Source of the DNA: Mucilaginibacter sp. OK283
GTDB taxonomy: Bacteria > Bacteroidota > Bacteroidia > Sphingobacteriales > Sphingobacteriaceae
NCBI RefSeq assembly: GCF_900110415.1
Contig: NZ_FODR01000003.1
Coordinates: 434,001-498,000, forward strand
Length of the DNA stretch: 64,000 bases
Direction: 5' to 3'
A program made the position numbers and the translations under genes. The notes under the pieces are model-generated. The model saw only the letters and a list, made by a program, of their open reading frames with translations, did no database searches and was not told where the DNA came from. How positions within the stretch are numbered: position 1 is the first letter of the stretch; each line of letters begins with the position of its first letter. Shown piece by piece: positions 35,099 to 44,330 of the stretch.

Positions 35099-35860
35099 TC
35101 ACCATCCTCCTTTGAAGCCCTCAGTCAGCGCATGTTTATATCCTTCCAAATCAAACGAATATAAATAGGGCGCTTTATGGGCGCCTCCCTTACGGGGTTG
35201 TTCTGCACGGTTCAGGATGCCAAAGCCCAAAATTCGGCGCTGAAAGTTGCGGCGGTCCAGTTTTTTACCCAGTATGGTTTCATACAGTTTTTGCAACTCG
35301 GGCATGGTAAACTCTTTTGGCATCAGGTTGTAGCCAATAGGTTGGTAATTTAACTGAAGGCGTAAGGTATCAAGGGCGGTTTTAAATATCAGTTGATGAT
35401 CAAGCTCCAATGCTGGCATGTCGTCCAGGTCGCGCCAGGTACATAACTCCGAAAACTTGTCATGTTGTGGGTTAACCTCAAAAAAATCAACCAGCGCATA
35501 ATATCCTATTGTTAAAAAACGGCCCGAAAACCAGTTCTTTTCAGGTGGCAGCATATTGCTATACATCTCGTTGTGAACTTTCGACCTGTCGGGATCGCCA
35601 AATACGTGAAATTGCTGCAAAAATATCTGGTCGAGGCCGGTACGCTCTTTTAAAATGCGGTTGGCAGCCATTTCAATTGGTTCGCGTTTAAGCACAAAGC
35701 CACCTGGCAGGTACCATTTTTCTTCTCCTATGTTTTTAAGCAGCAGTATTTTCATCTGGCCTTCGTGAAAGCCAAAAACAACACAATCAATAGAAATATG
35801 CTCGAGGTAGTTTTTACGGGCCTCGTCGCTGTACTCAATAAGTTCTTCTCTGGTCAACAT
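35099..35860 (-). CDS. Nudix-domain transcriptional regulator (NrtR/AraR-like)
   Basis: A 253-residue protein with an N-terminal Nudix domain (about residues 20-150) and a C-terminal winged helix (about 165-240, 'MPELQKLYETILGKKLDRRN', 'FQRRILGFGILNRAEQPRKG'). In the Nudix box 'GGFVLKREPIEMAANRILKE' followed by 'RTGL', the catalytic REUxEExGU becomes R-I-L-K-E-R-T-G-L, so two of the metal-binding Glu positions are Ile and Arg. It is probably a ligand sensor without hydrolase activity, as in NrtR-type repressors. In Bacteroidota such regulators control sugar genes. It is divergent from the GH3 gene and a strong palindrome lies between them. Confidence 0.88.
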   Translation of the reverse strand: MLTREELIEYSDEARKNYLEHISIDCVVFGFHEGQMKILLLKNIGEEKWYLPGGFVLKREPIEMAANRILKERTGLDQIFLQQFHVFGDPDRSKVHNEMYSNMLPPEKNWFSGRFLTIGYYALVDFFEVNPQHDKFSELCTWRDLDDMPALELDHQLIFKTALDTLRLQLNYQPIGYNLMPKEFTMPELQKLYETILGKKLDRRNFQRRILGFGILNRAEQPRKGGAHKAPYLYSFDLEGYKHALTEGFKGGW

Positions 35861-35909
35861 TTTTGCTATTCTACAAAAATACTTTGATTATTTAATTATA
35901 ATAATTACA

Positions 35910-35930
35910 ATTGTGTACTTTATACACAAT
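35910..35930. promoter_or_regulatory. Perfect palindrome between the Nudix regulator and bglX, likely operator
   Basis: ATTGTGTA, five bases, TACACAAT: 8-bp perfect arms, midway in the 198-bp divergent intergenic region, 50 bp from the regulator start and 129 bp from the GH3 start. The most likely binding site for the Nudix regulator; not demonstrated. Confidence 0.6.
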
Positions 35931-36058
35931 CATTTTGTTGTTGTGTTATAGCCAATTATAAGCGATGATTTTTAATTAAATAGTTATGTAAGGGCTTAAT
36001 CGCGCTTTTACCTGTCCAAATTTGGTTAATCATTATCCCTGCAACGTAAATTTAAAAA

Positions 36059-38365
36059 ATGAACAAATATTTTTCAACTCAACTTATAGCCAGGGTTATT
36101 CCGCTTTGTGTAGCGTTGTTGCCTTTTAACAGGGTGTTGGCTCAAAACAAAACCGAGGATGCCAAAATGGATGTTTTTGTGAGCGGTTTGATGAAAAAAA
36201 TGACCCTCGACGAAAAAATCGGCCAGTTAAACCTGGTAACCATTGGTGCCCCAACCACAGGATCGGTAGTTAATAAAGGTGTAGAGGATAAAATAAAAAA
36301 GGGCGCTATTGGCGGAGTGTTCGGCATTTGGGGTGTCGATCATACCAAAGAAGTACAGGAAGCGGCTGTTAAAAACTCCCGGCTACATATTCCGTTGATT
36401 TTTGGGTTGGATGTTATCCATGGCCATCGCACTATTTTTCCAATTCCGTTGGGCATGTCGGCAACGTGGGACCTGGACCTGATCAAACAGTCGGCACATA
36501 TTGCAGCAAAAGAAGCAACTGCCGAGGGCTTAAGCTGGGTGTTTTCGCCCATGGTTGATATCGCCCGCGATGCACGCTGGGGCCGGATATCAGAAGGTGC
36601 TGGTGAAGACCCATGGTACGGCGGGCAGGTGGCAAAGGCTATGGTACAGGGTTACCAGGGTGCAAGCCTGAAAAATGCCGATGCGGTTATGGCCTGCGTA
36701 AAACACTTTGCTTTATATGGCGGCGCCGAAGCAGGCCGCGAATACAATACCGTTGATATGAGCCGTATTAAAATGTACCAGGATTACCTGCCGCCTTACA
36801 AAGCGGCCGTTGATGCGGGTGCAGGTAGCTTCATGAGCTCATTTAATACCGTTGACGGTGTACCCGCAACAGGTAACCAATGGCTGCTTACCGATTTGTT
36901 GCGCAAGCAATGGGGCTTTAAAGGTTTCGTGGTATCGGACTACACTGCAGTTAACGAAATGGAAGCCCACGGCCTTGGCAATTTGCAAACGGTATCGGCC
37001 CTGGCGTTAAAAGCCGGGCTGGATATGGATATGGTTGGCGAAGGCTTTTTAACCACGCTAAAAAAATCATTACAGGAAAAGAAGATAACCCAGTTTGAAA
37101 TTGACCAGGCTTGCCGCCGGGTGTTGGAGGCCAAATATAAATTGGGTTTGTTTGATAACCCCTACAAATCAATGGATGCCGCGCGCGAAAAAACGGATGT
37201 GATGTCTGAGGCGAATCTGTCTGCCGCCAGGGAAATTACCAAACGTTCGTTTGTATTGTTAAAAAACGATAACCAAACGCTGCCGCTTAAAAAAACGGGC
37301 AGTATAGCGCTTGTTGGCCCGCTGGCCAATAACCAGCGCGATATGCTGGGCACCTGGATATTAGCCGGCGAATGGCAAAAGTCAATCAGTGTGATGCAGG
37401 GCATTAAAAATGTTGTTGGCGATGGTGTTACGATCAATTATGCCAAAGGATCAAACATTACCGAGGATACTGAATTTATAAAACGCCTCAATTTTGGCCC
37501 CGGAATGGTTACAATAGATCCTAAACCTGCTGATGAACTTTTGAAGGAAGCTATTGATGCTGCCAATAAATCGGATGTGATTGTGGCGGTGGTAGGGGAG
37601 TCGCAAAGTATGTCGGGCGAATCATCAAGCCGGTCGGATATTGATGTCCCGGAGCCGCAAAAAAATATGCTGAAGGCATTGTCTAAATTAGGTAAGCCAA
37701 TGGTTATTGTGCTGTTTAACGGCCGCCCGCTTACTTTAACCTGGGAAAACGAGCACGCAAGCGCTATATTGGATGTTTGGGCGCCCGGCACCGAAGCAGG
37801 CAATGCTATTGCTGATGTTTTATTTGGCCAATACAACCCCGCCGGAAAACTCACAGCAACTTTTCCGCGCAGTGTAGGGCAGATACCTATATATTATAAC
37901 CACAAAAACACTGGCCGTCCGTACACCAGCGGGCCAACTAAGTTTAAATCAAACTATCTGGATATTTCCAATGATCCGCTTTATCCTTTTGGATATGGGC
38001 TAAGCTATACAACTTTTGGCTACAGCGATGTTAAGTTGAGTAAAACCACGCTTAAGGGCAACGAAACGCTAACTGCAACAGTAACAGTTACCAATGCCGG
38101 CAAATATGCGGGCGAAGAAGTTGTACAACTATACATTAGCGACCCTGTTGCAAGTATAAGCCGCTCGGTTAAAGAGTTGAAAAATTTTAAGAAAATAAAC
38201 CTACAGCCAGGCGAGGTTAAAGAGGTTAGCTTTGCCATTACGCCGGAGCAATTGAAGTTTTATAACAGCCAGCTGAAGTACGATTGGGAGCCAGGCAAAT
38301 TTGTAATTGAGATAGGTACAAACTCAACCGATACCCATGCGGCATCAGTTTGGTGGAACAAATAA
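36059..38365 (+). CDS. bglX: GH3 beta-glucosidase (BglX-like), exported
   Basis: A 768-residue protein with a signal peptide (about 1-28, ending 'NRVLAQ'). GH3 N-terminal TIM barrel: 'LIFGLDVIHGHRTIFPIPLG', 'DARWGRISEGAGEDPWYGG', and nucleophile Asp294 in 'GFKGFVVSDYTAV'. The GH3 C-terminal domain ('ANKSDVIVAVVGESQSMSGE', holding the expected acid/base Glu region) and a fibronectin III-like domain ('LTATVTVTNAGKYAGEEVVQ') follow. Length and order match periplasmic BglX. It hydrolyses beta-glucosides from plant glucans. It is monocistronic, with a terminator after it, and is probably controlled by the divergent Nudix regulator. Confidence 0.95.
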   Translation: MNKYFSTQLIARVIPLCVALLPFNRVLAQNKTEDAKMDVFVSGLMKKMTLDEKIGQLNLVTIGAPTTGSVVNKGVEDKIKKGAIGGVFGIWGVDHTKEVQEAAVKNSRLHIPLIFGLDVIHGHRTIFPIPLGMSATWDLDLIKQSAHIAAKEATAEGLSWVFSPMVDIARDARWGRISEGAGEDPWYGGQVAKAMVQGYQGASLKNADAVMACVKHFALYGGAEAGREYNTVDMSRIKMYQDYLPPYKAAVDAGAGSFMSSFNTVDGVPATGNQWLLTDLLRKQWGFKGFVVSDYTAVNEMEAHGLGNLQTVSALALKAGLDMDMVGEGFLTTLKKSLQEKKITQFEIDQACRRVLEAKYKLGLFDNPYKSMDAAREKTDVMSEANLSAAREITKRSFVLLKNDNQTLPLKKTGSIALVGPLANNQRDMLGTWILAGEWQKSISVMQGIKNVVGDGVTINYAKGSNITEDTEFIKRLNFGPGMVTIDPKPADELLKEAIDAANKSDVIVAVVGESQSMSGESSSRSDIDVPEPQKNMLKALSKLGKPMVIVLFNGRPLTLTWENEHASAILDVWAPGTEAGNAIADVLFGQYNPAGKLTATFPRSVGQIPIYYNHKNTGRPYTSGPTKFKSNYLDISNDPLYPFGYGLSYTTFGYSDVKLSKTTLKGNETLTATVTVTNAGKYAGEEVVQLYISDPVASISRSVKELKNFKKINLQPGEVKEVSFAITPEQLKFYNSQLKYDWEPGKFVIEIGTNSTDTHAASVWWNK

Positions 38366-39292
38366 AAGCCACACATTTCAGCATGGATTATTATTTAAAT
38401 AATATATAGCATATGGCCGATGTTCATTGGTTATATAACTAAGTCCATCATATAAAAAGCACCGCGCGTTTTAAAGTGCGGTGCTTTTTTGCTTATAAAT
38501 AGGTTTTTTTTGACATTGTTTGCACGGGTTTATAAATTAAGAAATGTTGGCATAACACTTATTATTTTATTTATAAATGTTTGTATTACAGTTAAAAACC
38601 AATAGAATAATAAATGTTGTAATGACATTTTTGCTAAATCATGATGATATTTTAACACTAAGGTTCACCGGCTTTTGTAACATTATTATAGCATCAATAC
38701 AGTAAAAAAAATGGAGGTTTAAAGGCAGCTGCATTAAAGATGCGCGATTAGAGCGTTCCTCAATTGCAAATTGTTTGTTGTGTGGTTATTTAACCTTTGC
38801 ATAATTTTTAAATAATATGAGGTTTTATTAATGATTTATTAATAAAATATTCACAATTTGTAATTTTATTGTCTTTTAGGGTTTATAAATAATTAATTTG
38901 TAAATCTTCATTTTTCACTTGTGTAAACAATACACTCTCTTTACATTAGATGCATAGCCAATATAAATTTCTGGAATGCCAGGAACCATACAAATTCTGA
39001 TAGTATTATAACATTGTTCACGTACACTTAAGTTTTAAGAGGCGTGAAACCAGGGTAACGGGGATAAGTTAAATTTGTTACAGGAAGTTCACATATGATA
39101 AGACTTTTACATTCCAACATTTTAAAATCTTCAAATTTCACCTGGCAGCATTATGCTGTCAAGCCTCATGATTTTTTTGTTCTCACCAAAAAAATCATAA
39201 CGAGGCATGTTATAGTTCAACTGCAAACTTAAAAACACCAAAATCGTCCAAGATCTTAAATCAAATATATTAATCAACTAAATCTCAATCTC
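38366..39292. other. 927-bp AT-rich intergenic region before the second susC
   Basis: Apart from the terminator at 38454-38491 there is no gene. The region is strongly AT-rich and should hold the promoter and leader of the second susCD operon. No regulator gene (sigma, anti-sigma, hybrid kinase) adjoins this operon, so its control is likely by distant factors. I could not pick a single convincing promoter. Confidence 0.5.
38454..38491 (+). terminator. Rho-independent terminator after bglX
   Basis: AAAAAGCACCGC and GCGGTGCTTTTT form a 12-bp perfect stem with a 12-base loop ending in a T run, about 90 bp after the GH3 stop. Confidence 0.85.
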
Positions 39293-42200
39293 ATGTTTAA
39301 AAGTTTACTCCTAAAAGGAAGAATGCTTGGCGTGCTATTATGCTGCCTGGTTTCTTCATTGGTAGTTACAGCCCAAACAAAGTACAAAGGTAAAGTTATC
39401 GGCAGCGATGACAAATTACCGATCATTGGAGCGTCGGTACGCATCCAGGGATCTACTACAGGCGCAGTAACTGATGTTAACGGTGAATTCACCCTTACAT
39501 TAAGCCCGGGCCAAACGCTCGTGGTATCGTACATTGGCTATCAAAGCCAGGAAGTTAAAGTAGGTGCAGGTACCAGCATCACCGTTACCCTTGTTGCAGG
39601 CAGCAATGCGCTGAACGAGGTGGTAGTAACGGGTTACGGTTCGCAACGTAAAAAAGACATCACCGGTTCGGTTGCTGTTGTTAACGTTGCCAACTTAAAA
39701 ACGGTACCAGGCGGCCAGGCAGCAGCGTTATTGCAAGGTCAGGCGGCAGGTGTTACTGTAATCAATAGTGGTCAGCCAGGTGGTGGTAGTGCTGTGCGCG
39801 TGCGTGGTATTACATCAACCGGTAACTCAAGCCCATTGTACGTAATTGATGGTGTGCAAGGAAAGTTTGAAGATATCAACGCTAATGATATTGAATCTAT
39901 CCAGGTATTGAAAGATGCGGGTTCTGCAGCTATCTATGGTGTGCAAGGTTCAAACGGTGTGGTAGTTATCACAACCAAAAAAGGTAAATCGGGCAGAGCA
40001 ACCATTACTTACGATGCTTATTATGGAAGTCAAAAACCGCTTAGCGATGGTTTCCGTATGGCAGGTAGCCAGGAATATGCCGATGCGCTCCAAAGATCAG
40101 TAGGTAGCGTACAATATCCTGGTACCGGCGGCGCAATATTGAAAGATTATATTACCCCAACTGCAGCCAATGAAGGCGATCCGGGTACAAACCCTGCAAC
40201 CTATAACATTAACAGCAACCAGATCACCAAAACCAATAAAGTTGGTACAGATTGGTTTCATGAAGTGTTTAAATCTGCACCAAGAACATTCCATAACATC
40301 ACTGCAAGCGGTGGTGGCGATAAATCGAGTTATTTAATGTCGGTAAATTACCTTAATGAAAAAGGTACGTTGCTTAACACCTATCTTAAGCGTTATGCAA
40401 TGCGTGTAAATACAAATTTTGCAATTGGTGATCATATCCGCATTGGTGAAAATGCTTACTTATTTCATAAGGATAACCCAACAATTGGTAACCAAAATGA
40501 AGGTAATGCTATTTCATACACATATCGCCAGCCGCCTGTAATCCCTGTTTATGATATCATGGGTAACTTTGCAGGTACAAAATCAGCCGGTTTAAGTAAC
40601 TCATCAAATCCTGTTGCGATACGTACACGCGCGCTGGATAATAAAGGTTATAACTGGACAATGCAGGGAAATATATTTGCCGAAGTTGATTTTCTGAAAC
40701 ATTTTACTGCCCGTACAAGCATTGGTGGTACATTTGAAAATTATTACTACTGGAGCTTTAACCCAACTGCGGTTGAAAACGCTGAGGGTAACACCAACCC
40801 TAATACATTCTCAGAGAGCGCCGGCTACGCCAGCACCTGGATCTGGACAAACACGGTTACCTACAATCAGAAATTTGGTAAACACGATGTTAAAATTTTA
40901 ATTGGTGAAGAAGCCAAAAACTATAACCAAAGAGGTATGCGTGCAGGCAGGTCAAACTATACTGTATCTACCACTCCTGTTTATGTAGATTTGGATACTG
41001 GTTCACCTGCAGGCCAAAGCAACCAGAATATTGATATCAATTATTTGAGGCTTTACTCATATTTTGGCAAGTTAGATTATGCCTACAATGATAAGTACCT
41101 GTTGAGTGGTACCTTACGTCGTGATGGTGCATCAGTGTTTGCTCCCGCACATCGTTACGGTACATTCTACTCGGTAACTGCTGGCTGGAGGATTTCACAG
41201 GAATCTTTCCTGAAGAATGTTAGCTGGTTAAATGACTTAAAACTTCGCGGTGGTTACGGTGGTTTGGGTTCTATCAGTAACATTAATAAATTCAATGCTA
41301 CTAATTTATTTGCTGCAAACCCACAGAATTCATACTATGACATTAACGGAACCGGTAACAGCGCTGTATTAGGTATTTACCGTTCACAAGTTGGTAACGA
41401 ATTTACTACCTGGGAAACAGACAAGGTTACCAACGTTGGTTTTGACGCAACAGTGATGAACAATAAACTGGAAATTGGTTTTGAACTTTACAAAAAGGAT
41501 ATCAAAAACCTGCTTTTCCAGCCAAGTGTATCTAACGTAGGCGGTGGTGCTACACCAGCTTTCGTAAATGCCGGTAACATCAGTAACAAAGGTTTCGACC
41601 TTAACGTTACCTACCATGGTAATGTTGGCAGGGATTTTAAATTCGATATAACAGGTAACATAACCAGTTATAAAAGCCGGGTTGTCAGCTTACCAGAAGG
41701 AAAAAAATACTACGATTTTAATAGTGCCGGCTCAACCCGTATTGGTTCATTTACAAGGTTTCAGCCAGGTCAGCCAATGGGAGAGTTCTTTGGATACGTA
41801 GTTCAGGGCTTATTCAGAGATGCAGCCGATGTAAGCAGTTCTCCTACCCAGGAAAGCGCTGCTCCCGGTTTCTTTAAATACAAAGATGTTAATGGCGATG
41901 GTAAGATCACGACAGATGACAGAACTTTCTTCGGTAACCCTAACCCGGATTTTACTTATGGTTTTACGCTGAATGCTAACTATAAAAACTTTGATTTTAA
42001 TGCGTTCTTCTACGGTTCAAAAGGTAACCAGAATATTAACTACGTAAAATACTGGACAGATTTTCCGCAGGTATTTAAAGGTGGTGTTTCAAAGGGAATC
42101 TTAGCTAACTCATGGACTCCTTCTAATCAAAATGCCTCAATTCCAGTTTTAACTGCAGCTGCAAACTTTAGCAATACTGCTGTTTTCAATTCATATTATA

Positions 42201-42460
42201 TGGAGAGCGGATCATACCTAAGGTTAAAAACGTTAACTTTGGGCTATAGCATTCCAAATTCACAAGTTAAACAAATAGGTATATCAAGGCTAAGGATCTA
42301 TTTACAAGGTGCCAACTTGTTTACCATAACAAAATATAAAGGTTTAGATCCTGAGATCCAGCCATCTGACCTGAACAACAACACTAACTTCGGTATTGAT
42401 TTTGGTAACTATCCGGCTAATCAAAAAACTTACTTAATAGGTGTACAGGCTACGTTTTAA
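39293..42460 (+). CDS. SusC/RagA-type TonB-dependent transporter
   Basis: A 1055-residue outer-membrane transporter of the standard SusC layout, without an STN domain: signal peptide (about 1-27, ending 'VVTAQ'), CarboxypepD_reg-like domain at about 30-105 ('YKGKVIGSDDKLPIIGASVR'), the TonB-box-like 'LNEVVVTGYGSQRKKDITGS', plug ('LKDAGSAAIYGVQGSNGVVV') and beta-barrel ending 'YLIGVQATF'. It starts the large locus that includes SusD, FG-GAP, haloperoxidase, haem and GH2 genes. Lack of an STN domain means it does not signal to an anti-sigma factor. Confidence 0.96.
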   Translation: MFKSLLLKGRMLGVLLCCLVSSLVVTAQTKYKGKVIGSDDKLPIIGASVRIQGSTTGAVTDVNGEFTLTLSPGQTLVVSYIGYQSQEVKVGAGTSITVTLVAGSNALNEVVVTGYGSQRKKDITGSVAVVNVANLKTVPGGQAAALLQGQAAGVTVINSGQPGGGSAVRVRGITSTGNSSPLYVIDGVQGKFEDINANDIESIQVLKDAGSAAIYGVQGSNGVVVITTKKGKSGRATITYDAYYGSQKPLSDGFRMAGSQEYADALQRSVGSVQYPGTGGAILKDYITPTAANEGDPGTNPATYNINSNQITKTNKVGTDWFHEVFKSAPRTFHNITASGGGDKSSYLMSVNYLNEKGTLLNTYLKRYAMRVNTNFAIGDHIRIGENAYLFHKDNPTIGNQNEGNAISYTYRQPPVIPVYDIMGNFAGTKSAGLSNSSNPVAIRTRALDNKGYNWTMQGNIFAEVDFLKHFTARTSIGGTFENYYYWSFNPTAVENAEGNTNPNTFSESAGYASTWIWTNTVTYNQKFGKHDVKILIGEEAKNYNQRGMRAGRSNYTVSTTPVYVDLDTGSPAGQSNQNIDINYLRLYSYFGKLDYAYNDKYLLSGTLRRDGASVFAPAHRYGTFYSVTAGWRISQESFLKNVSWLNDLKLRGGYGGLGSISNINKFNATNLFAANPQNSYYDINGTGNSAVLGIYRSQVGNEFTTWETDKVTNVGFDATVMNNKLEIGFELYKKDIKNLLFQPSVSNVGGGATPAFVNAGNISNKGFDLNVTYHGNVGRDFKFDITGNITSYKSRVVSLPEGKKYYDFNSAGSTRIGSFTRFQPGQPMGEFFGYVVQGLFRDAADVSSSPTQESAAPGFFKYKDVNGDGKITTDDRTFFGNPNPDFTYGFTLNANYKNFDFNAFFYGSKGNQNINYVKYWTDFPQVFKGGVSKGILANSWTPSNQNASIPVLTAAANFSNTAVFNSYYMESGSYLRLKTLTLGYSIPNSQVKQIGISRLRIYLQGANLFTITKYKGLDPEIQPSDLNNNTNFGIDFGNYPANQKTYLIGVQATF

Positions 42461-42484
42461 CAACTATTTTAATAGATTAAAATC

Positions 42485-44248
42485 ATGAAAAAATTTCAAT
42501 TTAAATTAATTATACCGCTTTGCCTGCTGTTAATATGTGCAGTATATGCGTGTAAAAAAAGCTTTCTGGATAAGCCGGCATTGGGTCAAATAGATCCAGC
42601 TTTGCTCGCTAATAAAGCTGGTGTTGAGAGTTTGTTAATTGGTGCCTACTCCGAACTGGATGGTTATGGTGGTAATGGTGCGGGGCAATCTGCGGCGCCA
42701 TCAAACTGGATGTTTGGTAGTATTACCGGTGGGGATGCATACAAAGGCTCAGATCCGTCAGATGGTGCAAATGACCAAACCCCGGTAGCTACATTTATTT
42801 TACCGGCCACAAATTCATTCATAGTAGGTAAGTATGCCGCGCAATATGATGGTGTTCAACGTGCTAACGATGTTTTGAGAGGAATTCCAAACGCAAAAGA
42901 TCTTTCGGCTGATGATGTTAAAAGAATAACAGGCGAAGCAAGGTTTTTAAGAGGCTACTTCTATTTTGAATTGCGCCGTAATTTCTTTATGGTACCTTAT
43001 GCAGACGAAACCGCTACAGATTTCGCAAATATCAAAAACGATAAAGACATTTATCCAATGATAGAAGCGGATTTTAAATTTGCAATGGACAACCTTCCCG
43101 AAACTCAGCCTCAAAGAGGTCGTGCTAATAAATATGCTGCAATGGCTTATTTGGCAAAGGTTTATATGGCGCAGTCTAAATACACAGATGCAAAACCTTT
43201 GTTAGCTACATTGATGACTTCCGGTAAAACGGCAGGTGGTCAAACATATGCATTGAATGATCACTTTCAGCAAAATTTCAGTCCTGAAGCAGGTCAGAAG
43301 AACAGTGCCGAGTCGGTTTTCGCAGTTCAAGCTTCTGTAAACGATGGTTCATTGGGTAATAACAGTAACCAAGGTGATAACTTGAACTTTCCTTATAATG
43401 GTGGTCCTGGTGGTTGCTGCGGTTTCTTTAACCCGTCACAATGGTTAGCAAACTCTTATAAAACAGACCCGGTAACTGGCTTACCATTACTTGATGATTT
43501 TAACTCAGCACCTGCTGTAACTGATGTTACTTATACTGGTACATTAGATCCTCGTATTGATATTACTATGGGTCGTAAAGGCATTCCTTACCTTGATTGG
43601 GGACCACACCCTGGCGATGCCTGGATTCGTAACCCAGGATCAGACGGTCACTTCAGCCCTAAAAAGAATGTGTATTCAAAAAGTGAGGTTGGTACTAACA
43701 CAAGTACAGAAAATACCTGGACCTCTGCTTTAAGTACATCAAACAATGTTAACCTCATCCGTTATTCTGATATCATTTTATGGGCAGCAGAATGCGAAGT
43801 TGAAACAGGTAGCCTTGTAACTGCAATGACTCTTGTAAACAAGGTACGTGCCCGTGCTCAAATTACCAGTGGCTGGGTTTATTTAAATTCACCTTATGAC
43901 GCTTCTAAATCAATCTATACGGTTCAAACTACACCCGCTGCTAATTATAAAGTTGGTTTGTATACCGTATTCGCGACTCAGGAATATGCACGTAAAGCTG
44001 TGCGTTTTGAACGTAAAATTGAACTGGCTATGGAAGGTCACCGTTTCTTCGATTTACAACGTTGGGGTAGTGCTTATCAGGCTGCTGAAATTAATGCGTT
44101 CTTTGCGAGCGATAAATCAATTGACATCACATTGAAGGATGCTCATTTTACGCAAAATCAGGATGAGTATCGTCCTATCCCTCAGGCCCAAATTGACATT
44201 TCAAATTCAAAAGGCCCAATAGTTTTAAAACAAAATCCTGGTTATTAA
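42485..44248 (+). CDS. SusD/RagB-family outer-membrane lipoprotein
   Basis: A 587-residue lipoprotein: lipobox 'CAVYACKKSFL' (Cys about 23), then SusD/RagB helical repeats with 'EARFLRGYFYFELRRNFFMV' and the C-terminal 'RFERKIELAMEGHRFFDLQR', both diagnostic for the family. It binds the glycan at the surface and covers the SusC barrel encoded 24 bp upstream. A terminator-like hairpin follows 32 bp after its stop. Confidence 0.96.
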   Translation: MKKFQFKLIIPLCLLLICAVYACKKSFLDKPALGQIDPALLANKAGVESLLIGAYSELDGYGGNGAGQSAAPSNWMFGSITGGDAYKGSDPSDGANDQTPVATFILPATNSFIVGKYAAQYDGVQRANDVLRGIPNAKDLSADDVKRITGEARFLRGYFYFELRRNFFMVPYADETATDFANIKNDKDIYPMIEADFKFAMDNLPETQPQRGRANKYAAMAYLAKVYMAQSKYTDAKPLLATLMTSGKTAGGQTYALNDHFQQNFSPEAGQKNSAESVFAVQASVNDGSLGNNSNQGDNLNFPYNGGPGGCCGFFNPSQWLANSYKTDPVTGLPLLDDFNSAPAVTDVTYTGTLDPRIDITMGRKGIPYLDWGPHPGDAWIRNPGSDGHFSPKKNVYSKSEVGTNTSTENTWTSALSTSNNVNLIRYSDIILWAAECEVETGSLVTAMTLVNKVRARAQITSGWVYLNSPYDASKSIYTVQTTPAANYKVGLYTVFATQEYARKAVRFERKIELAMEGHRFFDLQRWGSAYQAAEINAFFASDKSIDITLKDAHFTQNQDEYRPIPQAQIDISNSKGPIVLKQNPGY

Positions 44249-44280
44249 TTTTTGATAACCGGTTCAATTATTCTAATTTA

Positions 44281-44309
44281 GGTGGAGATAATTTTCTCCA
44301 CCTTTTTTT
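44281..44309 (+). terminator. Terminator or attenuator between susD and the FG-GAP gene
   Basis: GGTGGAGA / TCTCCACC (8-bp perfect stem, six-base loop) followed by seven T residues, 32 bp after susD and 21 bp before the next start codon. Partial termination here would give more SusCD than downstream products. Confidence 0.75.
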
Positions 44310-44330
44310 ATAGCCTACTGCCCAAAATTC

